Notes: a model not told the origin generated them from the letters alone. Positions 8,678 through 17,086 are shown, counted from the stretch's first letter. The stretch is 64,000 nucleotides of DNA from Nostoc sp. FACHB-892 (GCF_014698795.1 NZ_JACJTR010000036.1:1-64000); one strand, 5' to 3'. Numbers and translations: made by a program.

Positions 8678-8824
8678 ATATATTTTGGATATTGAGTAGA
8701 TGGGATAAACAGACAGTACTGTTAAAAGTTATCAATTATTTTTGCATTAATGGAGGATAAAGAATCGCCACCAAAGGTTTATAGCAAATTGTGGGGGACT
8801 TAGATCGCGGAATAAATAGACCAC

Positions 8825-8868
8825 TGATAACTTGTTCACTGTTAAAAAGCTAGCGAGTGCGATCGCAT
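8825..8868 (+). repeat. 44-bp direct repeat, left copy
   Basis: Begins TGATAACTTGTTCACTG and ends at a HIP1 site. The copy at 13647-13690 is in the same orientation and differs at two positions (G/A at the 31st base, G/C in the HIP1 site). The two copies bracket 4.8 kb that holds the AraC-to-SDR block and the intron remnant. The surrounding intergenic region 8678-8992 holds nothing else that I can name. Confidence 0.8.
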
Positions 8869-8992
8869 ATCAGAATCAGGGACACTAGATTTCAATCAAA
8901 TTATGAGGTGATGTCTTAAGTTCACTTCTTAAACTGGGACAATCTCTTTCGGATAGTGCGCTTATGTATCGGCACTAGGGACTGTGCAATTC

Positions 8993-9919
8993 TTATTGGC
9001 CTAAATTGCTACGCAGCTTTGCGATGTCACGATGCGGGGGAATACCAAATAGTTTTTTATATTCCCGGCTGAAATAAGACGGGTCATCGTAACCGACACG
9101 AAAGCTAGCGATCGCCACGTCCATGTTTTCGCCGAGCATCAGACGGCGCGCTTCTTGAAGCCGTATTTGTTTCTGGAACTGCAAAGGACTCATCGCCGTG
9201 ACGGACTTAAAATGTTGGTGAAAGCCTGACACGCTCATGCCGATCTCGCGGGCTGTATCTTCGATTTTCAGAGGCTGATCGATGTTCTCGCGGATTTGCT
9301 TGACCACCCTGGAGATGCGCTGCGCGTCGCCTTCGGTAGTGATAAGCTGGCCCAGGCGTGCGCTCTGTTTTCCCTTTAAAAGTCGGTAGATGATCTCGCG
9401 GATGATGAGCGGCGCGAGAAACTTGATTTCGTCCGGCGTATCAAATAGTTTCACCAATTTGACGACAGCATCGAGCAAATCAGCATCAACCGGGCTGACA
9501 TCCATCGCCTTGACTCCAGTGCCGCTTTTTTTAGTTTCGATGCCAGATTCAATCATCACCGCAGCAACAAGTGCCGGATCGAGGTCTATGCGAAGATTCA
9601 AATAAGGTTTTTCCTCGGATGCTTCGACGACATTACTCATAATCGGCAAATCAAGCGTCGAGATTAAGTAATGACCAGAATCATAATGAAATAATTCATC
9701 GTTCAAAAGCACATTTTTGCTGCCCTGCGCGATGACGCAGAAGGCAGGCTTTAAGACGGATATCTGGCTCTCGGTCGGTTTCGACGATTGATATATGAAA
9801 ATGCCCGGAAACACTTCCAAAAGGCTGTTTTCGAGAGCGAGACGAATCATTCTTTCGATCAGCTCTTCCCGATTGAGCTGCATCTTTCGCTTTTCAAATT
9901 CTGCTTCTTTTTGATTCAT
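8993..9919 (-). CDS. AraC-family transcriptional regulator
   Basis: 308 residues. An AraC_N-type N-terminal effector domain (about 30-190) contains FCVIAQGSKNVLLNDE and YDSGHYLISTLDLPI. A C-terminal double helix-turn-helix follows (about 205-300: IEDTAREIGMSVSGFHQHFK and AIASFRVGYDDPSYFSREYK). Regulators of this subfamily often sit divergently next to the oxidoreductase or hydrolase genes they control. Here the divergent neighbour is the secreted hydrolase at 10160, with a 240-bp shared upstream region. The base composition is richer in G+C than the flanking cyanobacterial genes. The start is ambiguous: ATG at 9919 or at 9883. Confidence 0.88.
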   Translation of the reverse strand: MNQKEAEFEKRKMQLNREELIERMIRLALENSLLEVFPGIFIYQSSKPTESQISVLKPAFCVIAQGSKNVLLNDELFHYDSGHYLISTLDLPIMSNVVEASEEKPYLNLRIDLDPALVAAVMIESGIETKKSGTGVKAMDVSPVDADLLDAVVKLVKLFDTPDEIKFLAPLIIREIIYRLLKGKQSARLGQLITTEGDAQRISRVVKQIRENIDQPLKIEDTAREIGMSVSGFHQHFKSVTAMSPLQFQKQIRLQEARRLMLGENMDVAIASFRVGYDDPSYFSREYKKLFGIPPHRDIAKLRSNLGQ

Positions 9920-10159
9920 AAATTTATATTAAACATTTTGTTTCTGTTCAGCACGCTGCACGACGATTTTTTGGAGAATTGTCCGGTTTTTTTCGACGAA
10001 CGTCCTCACGCTATCCGTTCTCACGCCCGCATAATTGAACTCATACAGCAAACGGTAGAAACGCTGCTGATAAAACCAGATTGATATTTGGAGAAATTTC
10101 AGATTAATAGAGCAACAATTTCAATCTGTAAATCTCACAATCAAAAGGGGATAAATTAT

Positions 10160-11236
10160 ATGAAATATATATTAATTTTAGCGATGATAGCTCCTATGAT
10201 AAGCGGGCAAGCTTACACACAAACAGAACAAAAAGGACAATCAGAAAAAACAAAACAAATGGAACAAATAACACCAAAGGGATATACAACTTTTAAGGTA
10301 AGCGACAACGTTACGATGTATAAGGTTACTTTTAAAAACCAATACAAAATGAATGTTGCGGGACATCTATTTATTCCCAATAATTTAGATCAGAATAAAA
10401 AACATTCGGCGATCATTGTTGGGCATCCTATGGGAGCTGTAAAAGAACAAAGTGCCAACGTGTATGCTGCAAATATGGCTGAACGAGGGTTTGTGACATT
10501 ATCTCTTGACTTGTCTTTCTGGGGTGAGAGTGTGGGCGAACCACGCAACGCTGTTGCGCCTGATATTTATTCTGAAGATTTCAGTGCAGCAGTTGACTTT
10601 CTTGGGACGCGTCCATTTGTTGACAGAAACAGAATCGGAATAATTGGAGTTTGTGGTAGCGGAAGCTTTGTTATCAGTGCCGCTAAGATTGATCCGCGAA
10701 TGAAAGCTGTTGCCACAGTCAGTATGTATGACATGGGAGCAGCGAGCCGCAATGCGCTTAATCTTTCGCAAACCCTAGAGCAGAGAAAGAAACTTATAGC
10801 TGAGGCTGCGGAGCAGCGTTACGCAGAGTTTACCGGCGGCAAAACCAAATATACGGGCGGGACTGTTCATAAGTTGGATGAAAACACTCATCCTATTCAG
10901 CGTGAATTTTATGAATTCTACCGCACTCCGCGAGGTGACTATACCCCAAAGGGAGGGTCGCCGGAACTGACGACGCATCCGACATTGAGCAGTAACACTA
11001 AGTTTATGAACTTTTATCCGTTCAATGACATTGAAACGATTTCCCCTCGTCCGATGCTTTTCATTACAGGTGATAAGGCTCACTCAAAAGAGTTTAGTGA
11101 GGATGCTTACAAACGCGCAGCCGAACCGAAAGAACTGGTTATTGTTCCGAATGCCGGACACGTTGATTTATACGACAAAACCGATCTGATTCCTTTTGAC
11201 AAGCTGGAAGGCTTTTTCAAAACGAATCTAAAGTAA
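10160..11236 (+). CDS. Secreted alpha/beta hydrolase, dienelactone-hydrolase-like (Cys nucleophile)
   Basis: 358 residues. The start is ATG 10160, preceded by AAAAGGGGA. The first 20 residues form a signal peptide (MKYILILAMIAPMISGQAYT). The fold is alpha/beta hydrolase, with oxyanion region HPMGAVKEQ. The nucleophile elbow reads GVCGSG, which places Cys rather than Ser at the active site as in dienelactone hydrolases. The probable acid is the Asp in ITGDKAHS and the His lies in NAGHVDLYD. Predicted to act outside the cytoplasm. It heads a plus-strand series (hydrolase, cyclophilin-like lipoprotein, cupin lipoprotein, SDR) with 20-47 bp gaps, likely one operon controlled by the divergent AraC gene. 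Substrate unknown. Confidence 0.82.
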   Translation: MKYILILAMIAPMISGQAYTQTEQKGQSEKTKQMEQITPKGYTTFKVSDNVTMYKVTFKNQYKMNVAGHLFIPNNLDQNKKHSAIIVGHPMGAVKEQSANVYAANMAERGFVTLSLDLSFWGESVGEPRNAVAPDIYSEDFSAAVDFLGTRPFVDRNRIGIIGVCGSGSFVISAAKIDPRMKAVATVSMYDMGAASRNALNLSQTLEQRKKLIAEAAEQRYAEFTGGKTKYTGGTVHKLDENTHPIQREFYEFYRTPRGDYTPKGGSPELTTHPTLSSNTKFMNFYPFNDIETISPRPMLFITGDKAHSKEFSEDAYKRAAEPKELVIVPNAGHVDLYDKTDLIPFDKLEGFFKTNLK

Positions 11237-11282
11237 TCAGGAAGCAGAAATCAAGAAGTCGTTTCACTTTGAAAAAAGACAA

Positions 11283-11780
11283 ATGAGCAATATGAAATTC
11301 TTAATCGTAATGATGTTTTCAGCAACATTTCTTTTCGGCAGCTCCCTCGGTTGCAGTCAAGACCAATCGGCATTTGCTGGTAATACGAATATTAATAATC
11401 AAAGCAGTAATGCTGCCAATGAGACTAAAGGCAATAAGATAAAGATTAAAATCGGGTCAAAGACTTTCAATGCCACACTCTTTGACAATGCGACGGCAAA
11501 CGCTTTCAAAGCGATGCTGCCGTTGACGCTGAAGATGGATGAACTGAACGGCAACGAGAAAAAATATGATTTCTCGAACAATTTGCCGACCGACTCTTCC
11601 AATCCCAAAACAATCAACAAAGGCGATCTGATGGTTTGGGGAAGCAATACCTTAGTGCTTTTCTATAAAACATTTCCGACGCAATACAGTTATACAAAAC
11701 TCGGACGGATGGACGATCTTTCAGGGATTGAAGCCGCAGTAGGATCAGGAAACGTAACGGTGACGTTTGAATTGGAGTAA
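11283..11780 (+). CDS. Cyclophilin-like-fold lipoprotein
   Basis: 165 residues. A type II signal peptide ends in the lipobox LGC (FLFGSSLGCSQD), so the mature protein is probably lipid-anchored. A low-complexity Asn/Ser linker follows. The C-terminal domain (about 55-165) reads IKIKIGSKTFNATLFDN, KGDLMVWGSNTLVLFYK and YTKLGRMDDLSG, the pattern of the bacterial cyclophilin-like domain (Cyclophil_like2). This family is frequently encoded next to AraC regulators, cupins and SDRs; the biochemical role is unclear. Lipoprotein genes of this kind are more typical of Bacteroidetes, Acidobacteria or Proteobacteria than of cyanobacteria. Confidence 0.75.
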   Translation: MSNMKFLIVMMFSATFLFGSSLGCSQDQSAFAGNTNINNQSSNAANETKGNKIKIKIGSKTFNATLFDNATANAFKAMLPLTLKMDELNGNEKKYDFSNNLPTDSSNPKTINKGDLMVWGSNTLVLFYKTFPTQYSYTKLGRMDDLSGIEAAVGSGNVTVTFELE

Positions 11781-11799
11781 TCACCGGGAGAATAAAATT

Positions 11800-12315
11800 A
11801 TGAAAAATATAACAATCGGATTGATATTATGCGCGGCACTTTTTTTAGCTGTTGGATGCAGCAATCAGCAATCGGCTAATACGGAGCAAACAACAATGGA
11901 AAAGGCGGAAAATAAAACTGAAAACACGATTTTTCCGAAGGGCGAAAAAGCCCCGGCGGAAACTTTTACAGGAACGGTTTATGTGCAGCCACTCGCTCCA
12001 AAAACCGAAAACAATAATTTTTCAATCGCCAGTGTGACCTTCGAGCCGGGCGCACGGGCAAACTGGCACAACCATCCGGCAGGACAAACTATACTCGTGA
12101 CGATGGGCAAAGGGCTTTATCAAGAAAAAGGCAAACCCATCAAAACGATTAACAAAGGCGATGTAATTCTTTGCAATCCCGACATTGAACACTGGCACGG
12201 CGCATCACCCGAAAGCAGGATGACGCACGTTGTAATTACCAACTACAAAGGCGACAGTCAGGTGAATTGGCTCAAGCCTGTGACGGACGAGGAATATAAA
12301 GCTGACGCGAAATGA
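11800..12315 (+). CDS. Cupin-domain lipoprotein
   Basis: 171 residues from the ATG at 11800, chosen because GGGAG lies 9 nt upstream; the frame also opens at 11767, overlapping the previous gene. The signal peptide ends in the lipobox AVGC. The single cupin domain has the metal-site pattern WHNHPAGQ, then a Gly-rich turn GKGLYQEKGKP, and motif 2 with PDIEHWHGA. Small cupins of this class are usually decarboxylases, isomerases or sensors that hold a divalent metal through these histidines. Likely co-transcribed with its neighbours. Confidence 0.82.
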   Translation: MKNITIGLILCAALFLAVGCSNQQSANTEQTTMEKAENKTENTIFPKGEKAPAETFTGTVYVQPLAPKTENNNFSIASVTFEPGARANWHNHPAGQTILVTMGKGLYQEKGKPIKTINKGDVILCNPDIEHWHGASPESRMTHVVITNYKGDSQVNWLKPVTDEEYKADAK

Positions 12316-12360
12316 CGGCTTTCAGAAATCTTGATTGGAATAAAAGTTAGGAGTTAAAAA

Positions 12361-13131
12361 ATGACAACGAACGAAAATGGAAAGTACACAGGAAAAGTTG
12401 CGTTTGTGACTGGAGCAGCGAACGGCATCGGTCGAGCTACGGCGCTGGCATTTGCCCGTGAGGGCGCTAATGTAGTGGTCGCCGACGTTTCAGAACAGGG
12501 CAATCAAGAAACAGCACACATGATCGAAAAACTCGGTGGACGAGTGATCGCCATCAAGTGCAACGTAACGCAAGCACTTGACGTAAAGGCGGCTCTTTCC
12601 AAGACCATCGAGACCTTCGGGCGGTTGGACTTTGCTTTTAATAACGCCGGTGTGGAGCAGAAAAATACACCAACAGCGGAAATCGAAGAGTCAGAGTGGG
12701 ATCGGATCGTAGACATCGACCTGCGCGGCGTTTTTCTGTGCATGAAGTATGAAATTCCTCTGTTACTCAAGCAAGGGGGCGGCGCGATCGTGAACACATC
12801 ATCGGGCGCTGGGGTCATAGGCATCAAGGGCGGAGCCGCATACACCGCCGCAAAACACGGCTTGATCGGACTCACCAAGTCGGCGGCTCTCGACTACGCC
12901 TCGCAGAACATCCGCATCAACGCCGTCTGTCCTGGCTATATTGACACGTCGATGATGGATCGCTTCACCGGCGGCACTCCTGAAGGACGAGAACAGGTAA
13001 TCTCAGAGGAACCGATTGGAAGGATGGGACAGCCCGAAGAGATCGCCAATGCCGTGGTCTGGCTGTGTTCGGATGCGTCTTCCTTCGTTGTCGGGCACGC
13101 CTTGGTCGTTGATGGCGGTCAAACCGTGTAG
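12361..13131 (+). CDS. SDR family oxidoreductase, FabG/glucose-1-dehydrogenase-like
   Basis: 256 residues, a complete classical SDR. It has TGAANGIG (cofactor binding), NNAGVEQ, the Ser in NTSSGAG, YTAAK (catalytic Tyr/Lys), and the C-terminal GRMGQPEEIANAVVWL and HALVVDGGQTV pattern of the FabG-like subgroup. The start is preceded by TAGGAG. NAD(P)(H) dependence is expected; the substrate is unknown. G+C-rich codon choice resembles the preceding three genes and differs from the AT-rich neighbours outside the 44-bp repeats. Confidence 0.9.
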   Translation: MTTNENGKYTGKVAFVTGAANGIGRATALAFAREGANVVVADVSEQGNQETAHMIEKLGGRVIAIKCNVTQALDVKAALSKTIETFGRLDFAFNNAGVEQKNTPTAEIEESEWDRIVDIDLRGVFLCMKYEIPLLLKQGGGAIVNTSSGAGVIGIKGGAAYTAAKHGLIGLTKSAALDYASQNIRINAVCPGYIDTSMMDRFTGGTPEGREQVISEEPIGRMGQPEEIANAVVWLCSDASSFVVGHALVVDGGQTV

Positions 13132-13156
13132 TGAAATCCCAATTGGCATCACTGTG

Positions 13157-13230
13157 GTCGGGTAGTAGGACTATATTGCTATAATCCCGCCCCAAGAGAA
13201 CCGGACTTGCACCTTGCGACGCATCCGGCG
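13157..13230 (-). ncRNA. Group II intron domains V and VI
   Basis: On the minus strand, CGCCGGATGCGTC and GCAAGTCCGGTTC can pair as the two sides of domain V around a GCAA-like loop. The CGC in place of AGC is the alternative catalytic triad found in some bacterial introns. A second short helix follows and ends in CTACTACCCGAC, the usual form of a domain VI with a bulged A and intron 3' end. The exon junction would be at 13156/13157. Confidence 0.65.
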
Positions 13231-13239
13231 ATAAGCAAG

Positions 13240-13558
13240 TCATAAACTACAAATTGTTCCAGAATGTATTTGCTGATGGCAGTACAGATGTACAAGTTGT
13301 AGGTTGCCGTAATTATCACCACCACCCTGAGATGAATGGCTTTTTATGATGAAGATGTAACTCTTCATTATTTAATAGCGATTCCCCGCAGAGAGGACAG
13401 ACATATCGTTGCTTTTGGGCTATCTTCTGTCTACTTTTGATTAATTTGGATTTAGTTTTAGCTTCTTGCCGTATAATCCAGTAGTCTCTTAATTTGGGGT
13501 CATCAGGTGATGATTTACCTTGTAATTTGAATGTGCCTTTCAATCTTGAACCAAGCAA
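13240..13558 (-). pseudogene. Group II intron maturase C-terminus (HNH domain), frameshifted
   Basis: The frame reads KLRDYWIIRQEAKTKSKL, then YVCPLCGESLLNNEELHLHH, the zinc/HNH module at the end of group II intron-encoded proteins. It then runs out of frame after HHKKPFISGWW. The neighbouring frame continues with the expected ending GGDNYGNLQLVHLYCHQQIH to a stop at 13240. One frameshift near 13325-13330 therefore separates them. Intact proteins are about 550-600 residues; here only the last 105 remain, in two frames. Confidence 0.8.
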
Positions 13559-13646
13559 ATTTCAACCTTGTGGGGCTACAAAAAGGGCTAGGATGCAGAT
13601 AGAATAAGCCTCATAGCCCTCTGAAAGAACTGGTAGTACTTACGCT

Positions 13647-13690
13647 TGATAACTTGTTCACTGTTAAAAAGCTAGCAAGTGCGATCCCAT
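13647..13690 (+). repeat. 44-bp direct repeat, right copy
   Basis: Same orientation as 8825-8868, with 42 of 44 bases identical. It ends 41 bp before the stop of the GIY-YIG-like gene. Between the intron remnant and this repeat, a short hairpin (AGGGCTA at 13584, TAGCCCT at 13614) may act as a terminator. Confidence 0.8.
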
Positions 13691-13731
13691 AGAAATATGG
13701 AACTTGGCTGTTGCTCCCGCATGAGTATAGG

Positions 13732-14664
13732 CTAGATAGCAACAAGAGATAAGCTAATGTTGTCCTTAAGAATGTCTATCTCTCCAGTCGAAAGTACTTT
13801 ATCTTTCATTTGTTGTAGCTCATGTAGGGCAGCGTTAGCATCGGCATCACCAAATTTGAAGTACTCAGTTAAACTACCAATGCGATAATTGTAATTATGA
13901 TAGCGGTGTTTAAAATATAGTTCGACATTACCCCTATGTGGCCAAGTTCCAAGTATTTGAATAGCAACAGTTTTATACTGGGGCAGTAAATCTGCTTTTA
14001 TTTCTGCCAATCGCTGTTGGATAGGTCTAGTAGTAACTCCTATCTTGTACAAAGTGCCAATGTGTGTTTTAATCTCTAAAAAATACAGAGAACAAGATAA
14101 AATTCGTTGAAATTGAGCGCGATAAAGTGTTAAGTCAGTAAGGCAATATAACTTATCTGCTGCATTTTTGTATAATGCGTGTTTGGCTGCTAGCTCTAGT
14201 TTCAATAGCTTTTTGAGCAACAGAGGTTCTTGCACTTCGTTGAATAAACTGAATTCTAACGCCCCAACAGGAATTTTCCCTAAACTAGTAAATTCATAAG
14301 CTGGAGGGGTTAAATACACGTTTTTCTTGAACATTCCAGCTTTAACAAGTCCTGGAGTAACTAAGCCAGGGCTGATAGGATAATTGATTGAGCCGTATTC
14401 TTTCCAAAGCAATTTTAACTGTGCTAAATCTTTACGCGATAGGTAAATATTAAAATTATCATACAGCGGTAAAATCGGGAAATCACGATTAGCTATAGGT
14501 AAGCAGGTCGCTGAAGAATGTGCAAAATGATGTTGTTTGACTTTACCTTTTTTAGCAGTTAGTCCACCGTAACAATAAGGGCATTTAAGCTCGGTTTTAC
14601 CACTACCAACATCTTCAACATAGACTAATTGTCCATCTGGAGCTATACCAAATTTGAGCCACAT
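13732..14664 (-). CDS. CoiA-like zinc-finger plus GIY-YIG/T5orf172-like protein
   Basis: 310 residues. The N-terminus has a competence-CoiA-like zinc module with CPYCYGG (C28, C31) and QHHFAH (44-49). The C-terminal third has LYFLEIKTHIGTLYKIGVTT followed by RPIQQRLAEI, the pattern of the GIY-YIG-related T5orf172/MUG113 nuclease domain. Such proteins are common in cyanobacterial plasmids and phages. A role in DNA processing is plausible but unproven. The upstream region (14665-14841) is shared with the divergent dinB gene and holds a LexA-type box. Confidence 0.7.
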   Translation of the reverse strand: MWLKFGIAPDGQLVYVEDVGSGKTELKCPYCYGGLTAKKGKVKQHHFAHSSATCLPIANRDFPILPLYDNFNIYLSRKDLAQLKLLWKEYGSINYPISPGLVTPGLVKAGMFKKNVYLTPPAYEFTSLGKIPVGALEFSLFNEVQEPLLLKKLLKLELAAKHALYKNAADKLYCLTDLTLYRAQFQRILSCSLYFLEIKTHIGTLYKIGVTTRPIQQRLAEIKADLLPQYKTVAIQILGTWPHRGNVELYFKHRYHNYNYRIGSLTEYFKFGDADANAALHELQQMKDKVLSTGEIDILKDNISLSLVAI

Positions 14665-14764
14665 TGTTACACTTACTCATTAACAGAAAAACCGATTGGG
14701 GCTGATAGTAGAAAGTTCAAGCAAGCTTGAATAATTTGCAAATATGCAAAATTTGGCTCAAACT

Positions 14765-14778
14765 AGTGCTAGTGTACT
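14765..14778 (+). promoter_or_regulatory. Probable LexA (SOS) box of dinB
   Basis: AGTGCTAGTGTACT matches the cyanobacterial LexA consensus RGTACNNNDGTWCB at every fixed position but one (G for A at the fourth base). It lies 64 bp upstream of the DinB start, where LexA could block a promoter, and between two divergent genes. Confidence 0.5.
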
Positions 14779-14841
14779 ATAGGATTTCTAATTTAGGATT
14801 TAATTTGCTTGAAAATGGTGTGAAAAGCGAGACTGCTTGTA

Positions 14842-15963
14842 GTGGAGCTACCCTTGGGACAAGAATCTGTCGCTAAAACGAGAAAAATAGTTCACGTAGA
14901 CATGGATGCCTTCTACGCATCGGTGGAACAGAGGGACAACTCTAGTTACCGAGGTAAACCGTTAGTAGTCGGTGGTAGCCCGAATCAGCGAGGCGTGGTT
15001 GCAGCAGCCAGTTATGAAGCTAGAAAATTTGGTATTCATTCCGCGATGCCCTCAGTAACTGCGATCGCTAAATGTCCCGCACTTATCTTTGTCAGACCGA
15101 GATTCGACGTTTACCGAGATATTTCCACTTCAATCCACGCTATCTTTAAACGCTATACTGACTTAGTGGAAGGGGTTGCGCTTGATGAGGCATACCTTGA
15201 TGTTACAGAGAATAAGCAAAGTATCCCCTATGCTTCTACTATCGCAAGACATATCAAAACTGCAATTTTCCAGGAAACCCAGTTGACGGCAACCGCAGGT
15301 GTGTCAATTAACAAGTTTCTTGCAAAAATGGCATCAGGGCAGAATAAGCCCAACGGACTGACGGTGATTTTACCGGAGGAAGCGATCGCATTTGTAGAGC
15401 AACTGCCGATTGAAAAGTTTCACGGCATTGGTGAGGTGACGGCGGCTAAGATGCACTCACTGGGGATTCATAGTGGTGCAGATTTGAAAGAGCGAACTCT
15501 TTCTGAGTTAACACACCATTTTGGTAAAGCAGGTAATTATTACTATAAGATTGCCAGAGCAGAAGATGACCGGCCAGTTGAGGCGAATCGGGTTCGCAAG
15601 TCCATTGGTGCAGAAACCTCGTTTGCACAGGACTTAAGCGATGTCGGTCAGATGTTGCAGGAACTCAAACAGATTGCTCAAATTGTCGAGCAACGGTTAG
15701 AGCAGCATGAAACGCGAGGACGTACATTAACTCTAAAAGTCAAGTTTTCTGACTATCAGCAGCTAACCCGTAGTAAAACAATGCTTGCTCCCATCAGTGA
15801 ACTCTCTACGATTTTTGAGATAGCCAAAGCACTGTTTGAGTCGATTGATCTAGAAAACCGCAGTATTAGATTGCTGGGTATTTCCTTGTCCAATTTGGAT
15901 AACGCCAAACAAACTCAAGTAATTCAACTGCCATTATTTCAGAATGGGAACATCATATTTTAG
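14842..15963 (+). CDS. dinB: DNA polymerase IV (Y-family translesion polymerase)
   Basis: 373 residues, usual length for DinB. The palm has the first catalytic Asp in VHVDMDAFYASVEQRD and the acidic pair in ALDEAYLDVT. GVSINKFLAKMASGQNKPNG and the helix-hairpin-helix FHGIGEVTAAKMHSLGI follow. The little-finger domain is complete. The clamp-binding motif at the C-terminus is probably QLPLF. The start is a GTG at 14842, 21 residues before the catalytic VDMD. It copies damaged templates with low fidelity. A LexA-like box lies upstream. The 3' end overlaps the convergent CopG-like gene by 30 bp. A 58-bp piece of dinB recurs as a relic at 19713-19794. Confidence 0.93.
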   Translation: MELPLGQESVAKTRKIVHVDMDAFYASVEQRDNSSYRGKPLVVGGSPNQRGVVAAASYEARKFGIHSAMPSVTAIAKCPALIFVRPRFDVYRDISTSIHAIFKRYTDLVEGVALDEAYLDVTENKQSIPYASTIARHIKTAIFQETQLTATAGVSINKFLAKMASGQNKPNGLTVILPEEAIAFVEQLPIEKFHGIGEVTAAKMHSLGIHSGADLKERTLSELTHHFGKAGNYYYKIARAEDDRPVEANRVRKSIGAETSFAQDLSDVGQMLQELKQIAQIVEQRLEQHETRGRTLTLKVKFSDYQQLTRSKTMLAPISELSTIFEIAKALFESIDLENRSIRLLGISLSNLDNAKQTQVIQLPLFQNGNIIF

Positions 15964-16137
15964 CGTAGGTGTAGTCTGTTCAGACGCTGACAGCTCGGTT
16001 ATGGAGAGAGAGCGAATCAACTCCCGAATCACATCAGTTGCAGGTCTACCTGTCATTGCACAATATTTTTCAAGTTTTTCGCTTTCAACTGATGCGAGAT
16101 TTATTGTGATTCGTTTGATAGCCCATTTTTTGTTCAT
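15934..16137 (-). CDS. Ribbon-helix-helix (CopG-like) small protein
   Basis: 67 residues. KRITINLASVESEKLEKYCA then GRPATDVIRELIRSL has the form of a ribbon-helix-helix DNA-binding domain (one strand, two helices), as in CopG repressors and RHH antitoxins. No toxin gene is adjacent. The gene converges on dinB and overlaps its last 30 bp, so the two mRNAs are antisense at their 3' ends. It may control plasmid copy number or be an orphan antitoxin. Confidence 0.65.
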   Translation of the reverse strand: MNKKWAIKRITINLASVESEKLEKYCAMTGRPATDVIRELIRSLSITELSASEQTTPTLKYDVPILK

Positions 16138-16804
16138 GACTTGCCCTAATAATTAAATTTAATGAATTATCTAGCTTTAAATGCCTTGTGCAATACTTAA
16201 GAAATATATAGATGTTAACCACAGCATACTTGCCGTAAAACTATTTTTAGCACATCCCTTTCCAGAGTATTTACTTGTAACCCAAAACTTCACTGATAAA
16301 TCATTTATATGAACTTTAGAATATTTGAAACGAGCTTGTATTTTTTGTAAATATTGTTAAGCAAAGCGCAATAGAAGTGAGCCTTCCAAGAGGCGTATCA
16401 TCAGCAAGTATTGCCAATTGAATTTAGTAAACCTTATCTTCATACAATTGCATATAATATTCATTTGCTCTTTACCCAAAGGTGAAATTGACTAACTACT
16501 CTGGATGTAGACTTTTATTCAAGCACTATATTTAACTCTATAACTTAACGAAACCTTAGCAAGCTAGAAAATTTTCTAGCTTGCTTAAGGTTTAATAATT
16601 TTGGTTCTTCAGTAGCTCTTATGCCAAATTATTAGTTAGATATCAAAACTAGGCTCGACAATAAAGCTCAAAAGCTCGAACCAGTGCTAAACCCCATGAA
16701 TAACTAGTAAATAATATTTATTTTTCTTGCTTAGTAAGCGGTTCATGGCTTTTTTGAAGGTAATTTAGCATGATATATTAATTTTTCTTCAGTCAGAGCT
16801 TAAT
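16138..16804. other. Long AT-rich intergenic region
   Basis: No ORF with a credible start was found. The one structured element is the long hairpin at 16551-16593. The 5' part (16138-16250) probably holds the promoter of the CopG-like gene. Confidence 0.5.
16551..16593. repeat. 43-bp near-perfect palindrome
   Basis: Left arm AAACCTTAGCAAGCTAGAAA and right arm TTTCTAGCTTGCTTAAGGTT are complementary except for one extra A in the right arm, with almost no loop. It could be a bidirectional terminator, a cruciform, or the end of a lost element. It is 212 bp downstream of the small-protein gene that ends at 16805. Confidence 0.7.
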
Positions 16805-17086
16805 TTACCCGCAGAAATCATCAACCCTCAACTCTCGCCAAACATCAGACGGTTGCCACCCGGAGTTACCCACAGAGCGTAGAGGGCGATAGTGTTCAGA
16901 AATGTATTCGGATTCGGAAACGTAGTCTTCAATGTACACAGGTGGATTTGGTTCAACCACCAATTCAGGAATATCTTGACTCTTAGGCATCTCAATGGGT
17001 TCACTCGGTGGTGGGGTTACTGCTATTTTCTTGCGAACTGGGTTAGAGGTTTTTTTAATGAGTCGTTGCATATCTATAGGAATCAT
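16805..17086 (-). CDS. Small protein with conserved C-terminal motif, copy 2
   Basis: 93 residues, paralogue of the protein at 1422-1715. The start at 17086 has GGAGAG 6 nt upstream; the frame also opens at 17098 and 17191. The N-terminus (DMQRLIKK) is basic, the middle is rich in Pro and Glu, and the C-terminus reads SVGNSGWQPSDVW then RELRVDDFCG. Only the last 23 residues are strongly conserved between the copies. Function unknown; see findings. Confidence 0.7.
   Translation of the reverse strand: MIPIDMQRLIKKTSNPVRKKIAVTPPPSEPIEMPKSQDIPELVVEPNPPVYIEDYVSESEYISEHYRPLRSVGNSGWQPSDVWRELRVDDFCG

Larger units (their letters stand above)
13157..13558 (-). mobile_element. 5'-truncated group II intron remnant
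   Basis: Read on the minus strand, a maturase C-terminus (13558 down to 13240) is followed by a typical domain V hairpin (about 13194-13230) and a domain VI/3' end finishing CTACCCGAC at 13157. The 5' RNA domains and nearly all of the reverse transcriptase are missing. The element therefore cannot move. It lies just inside the right 44-bp direct repeat. Confidence 0.75.
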
